DNA from: Shinisaurus crocodilurus
Lineage: Eukaryota > Chordata > Lepidosauria > Squamata > Shinisauridae
Direction: 5' to 3'
Length of the DNA stretch: 64,000 bases
NCBI GenBank assembly: GCA_021292165.1
Contig: CM037876.1
Location: 38,364,575 to 38,428,574, forward strand
The translations under genes and the position numbers were made by a program. Shown here piece by piece: positions 63,040 through 64,000 of this stretch. Every line of letters begins with the position of its first letter. Position 1 is the first letter of the stretch. The notes beneath the pieces are model-generated. The model was not told the origin of the DNA. It made no database searches and saw only the letters and a program-made list of their open reading frames with translations.

Positions 63040-63855
63040 AACATAAGCCAACCCGAATATAAGCCAAGGCACCTAATTTTACCACAAAAAACTCGGAAAA
63101 CTTATTGACTCAAGTATAAGCTTAGGGTGGGAAATGCAGCAGCTACTGGTAAATTTAAAAAATAAAGATAGATACCAATAAAATTACATTAATTGAGGCA
63201 TCAGTAGGTTACCGTAAATGTTTTTGAATATTTATTTCAAAGAAAAACAGTAAACTAGCTCTGTAAGTGGAAAAGGGGGTCAACAAAAACAATATGGTAT
63301 CAAAAATACCGTAACTTTAAAAGTACAACAACCTTAGCTCAATCAGCAACCAAGCTAAAACACAAGAGCTAAAATCCTTCAAAACTGGAGTTCTCCTCCT
63401 CATCATCTGTATGTCCAAACAGAGCTTCAGCTTCAGTAAAATGTAGGAATGTACCGGTAAGTCTATATTTTCAATCTAGCTAGCCTTTCAATCTAGTAGC
63501 CAGAGAGGCAGAGGCTGTTAAATTAGCATTACAAATCCTGGTGTTTGTTAGTAGGATTAGCATAAGTGCATAGAGGTTTTGGTTTTCCTCAAGTTGGAGT
63601 TAGAAGAAGAAAGTTTATGTAGATGTACCACCAATTAAGAGACAAAAGCTTGAGTTTCTGGCAGCTATCTCTCAAGCAAGCTTCAACTTCAAGCAAAGAT
63701 GTTGCTGTTCGTGACTCAGCGAGCAGGGAGGGGGGAGGTGATTTGTGAGTCAGCTACTGAAGACTCGCTCCAGACGCTGACTCGAGTATAAGCCATGGGG
63801 GGCATTTTTCAGCACAAAAAATGTGCTGAAAAACTCGGCTTATATTCGAGTACAC
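63040..63855. mobile_element. DNA transposon derivative with ATAAGCC ends
   Basis: The left part has 'cataagccaacccgaatataagccaagg' and the right part ends 'gctgaaaaactcggcttatattcgagtac', which are imperfect inverted ends. ACTCGAGTATAAGCC-type motifs recur inside (about 63108 and 63780). The interior has no long open frame. The same motif order is known to me from widespread amniote DNA transposons, but I cannot assign the superfamily. Confidence 0.5.
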
Positions 63856-64000
63856 ACATTACTAACAATAAATCACATAACAAAACTCACACTTTTAAAA
63901 AACTGTTAAAAATAGTTTTTTAAAAAACATAACAAACACTATAAAATCTAAACATAAACAATAAACTAGTTATATTATAAATAAAAACTCATAAGAAATT
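63856..64000. other. AT-rich window end
   Basis: Runs of AAAACA/TAAAAA units with no identifiable feature. Confidence 0.5.

Noticed and set aside
46573..64000. TIFA or ALPK1 coding exons downstream of AP1AR
   Set aside because: I recall TIFA following AP1AR in human, but no minus-strand frame of suitable length or an FHA-like sequence is present before the window ends.

Overview
The window is vertebrate nuclear DNA, almost certainly from a squamate reptile (lizard or snake). The evidence is one multi-exon gene with GT-AG introns embedded in dense interspersed repeats. The repeats include tRNA-derived SINEs with the Bov-B-like tail typical of Sauria SINEs, CR1 and L2-like LINE 3' ends, L1 fragments, and many palindromic DNA-transposon derivatives.

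The only complete host gene is AP1AR (gadkin / gamma-BAR, the AP-1 associated regulatory protein) on the + strand. I assembled ten coding exons between 23784 and 47189. Their lengths (83, 49, 27, 26, 97, 99, 53, 74, 129 and 266 nt) sum to 903 nt, giving 300 codons plus a stop with consistent intron phases. Exon 1 lies in a CpG-rich promoter region (about 23.39-24.0 kb). The first three coding exons cannot be found as long ORFs and were located by splice sites and family similarity. The 3' UTR probably runs to a poly(A) signal at 49654.

1-23.3 kb is intergenic: L1, RTE-like, CR1 and L2-like fragments, a Sauria SINE, Harbinger-type MITEs with 3-bp TWA target duplications, and a complete 930-bp non-autonomous hAT element (22000-22929) with an exact 8-bp duplication. 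23.8-47.2 kb is AP1AR, whose introns hold nested transposons. The most notable is a 1407-bp hAT copy in intron 3 (31950-33356) carrying about 0.7 kb of very GC-rich foreign-looking sequence and a 73-bp near-perfect fold-back. 49.7-64 kb is intergenic. It holds four Tc1/mariner-type MITEs (one copy lies earlier, in intron 9), a minus-strand Ty1/Copia-like LTR retrotransposon (52002-56503), SINE and L1 fragments, a broken hAT transposase (60454-61239), and a last element at the right edge.

The best candidates for a second look are: the Copia element, whose primer site matches the anticodon arm of initiator tRNA-Met; the hAT element with captured GC-rich DNA and the fold-back; an overlapping upstream ORF starting 5 nt before the AP1AR start; and two MITE size classes sharing Harbinger-like termini and target duplications. 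I saw no CRISPR, operon or prokaryotic feature, and no coding sequence of TIFA or FAM241A, the genes I recall flanking AP1AR in human.
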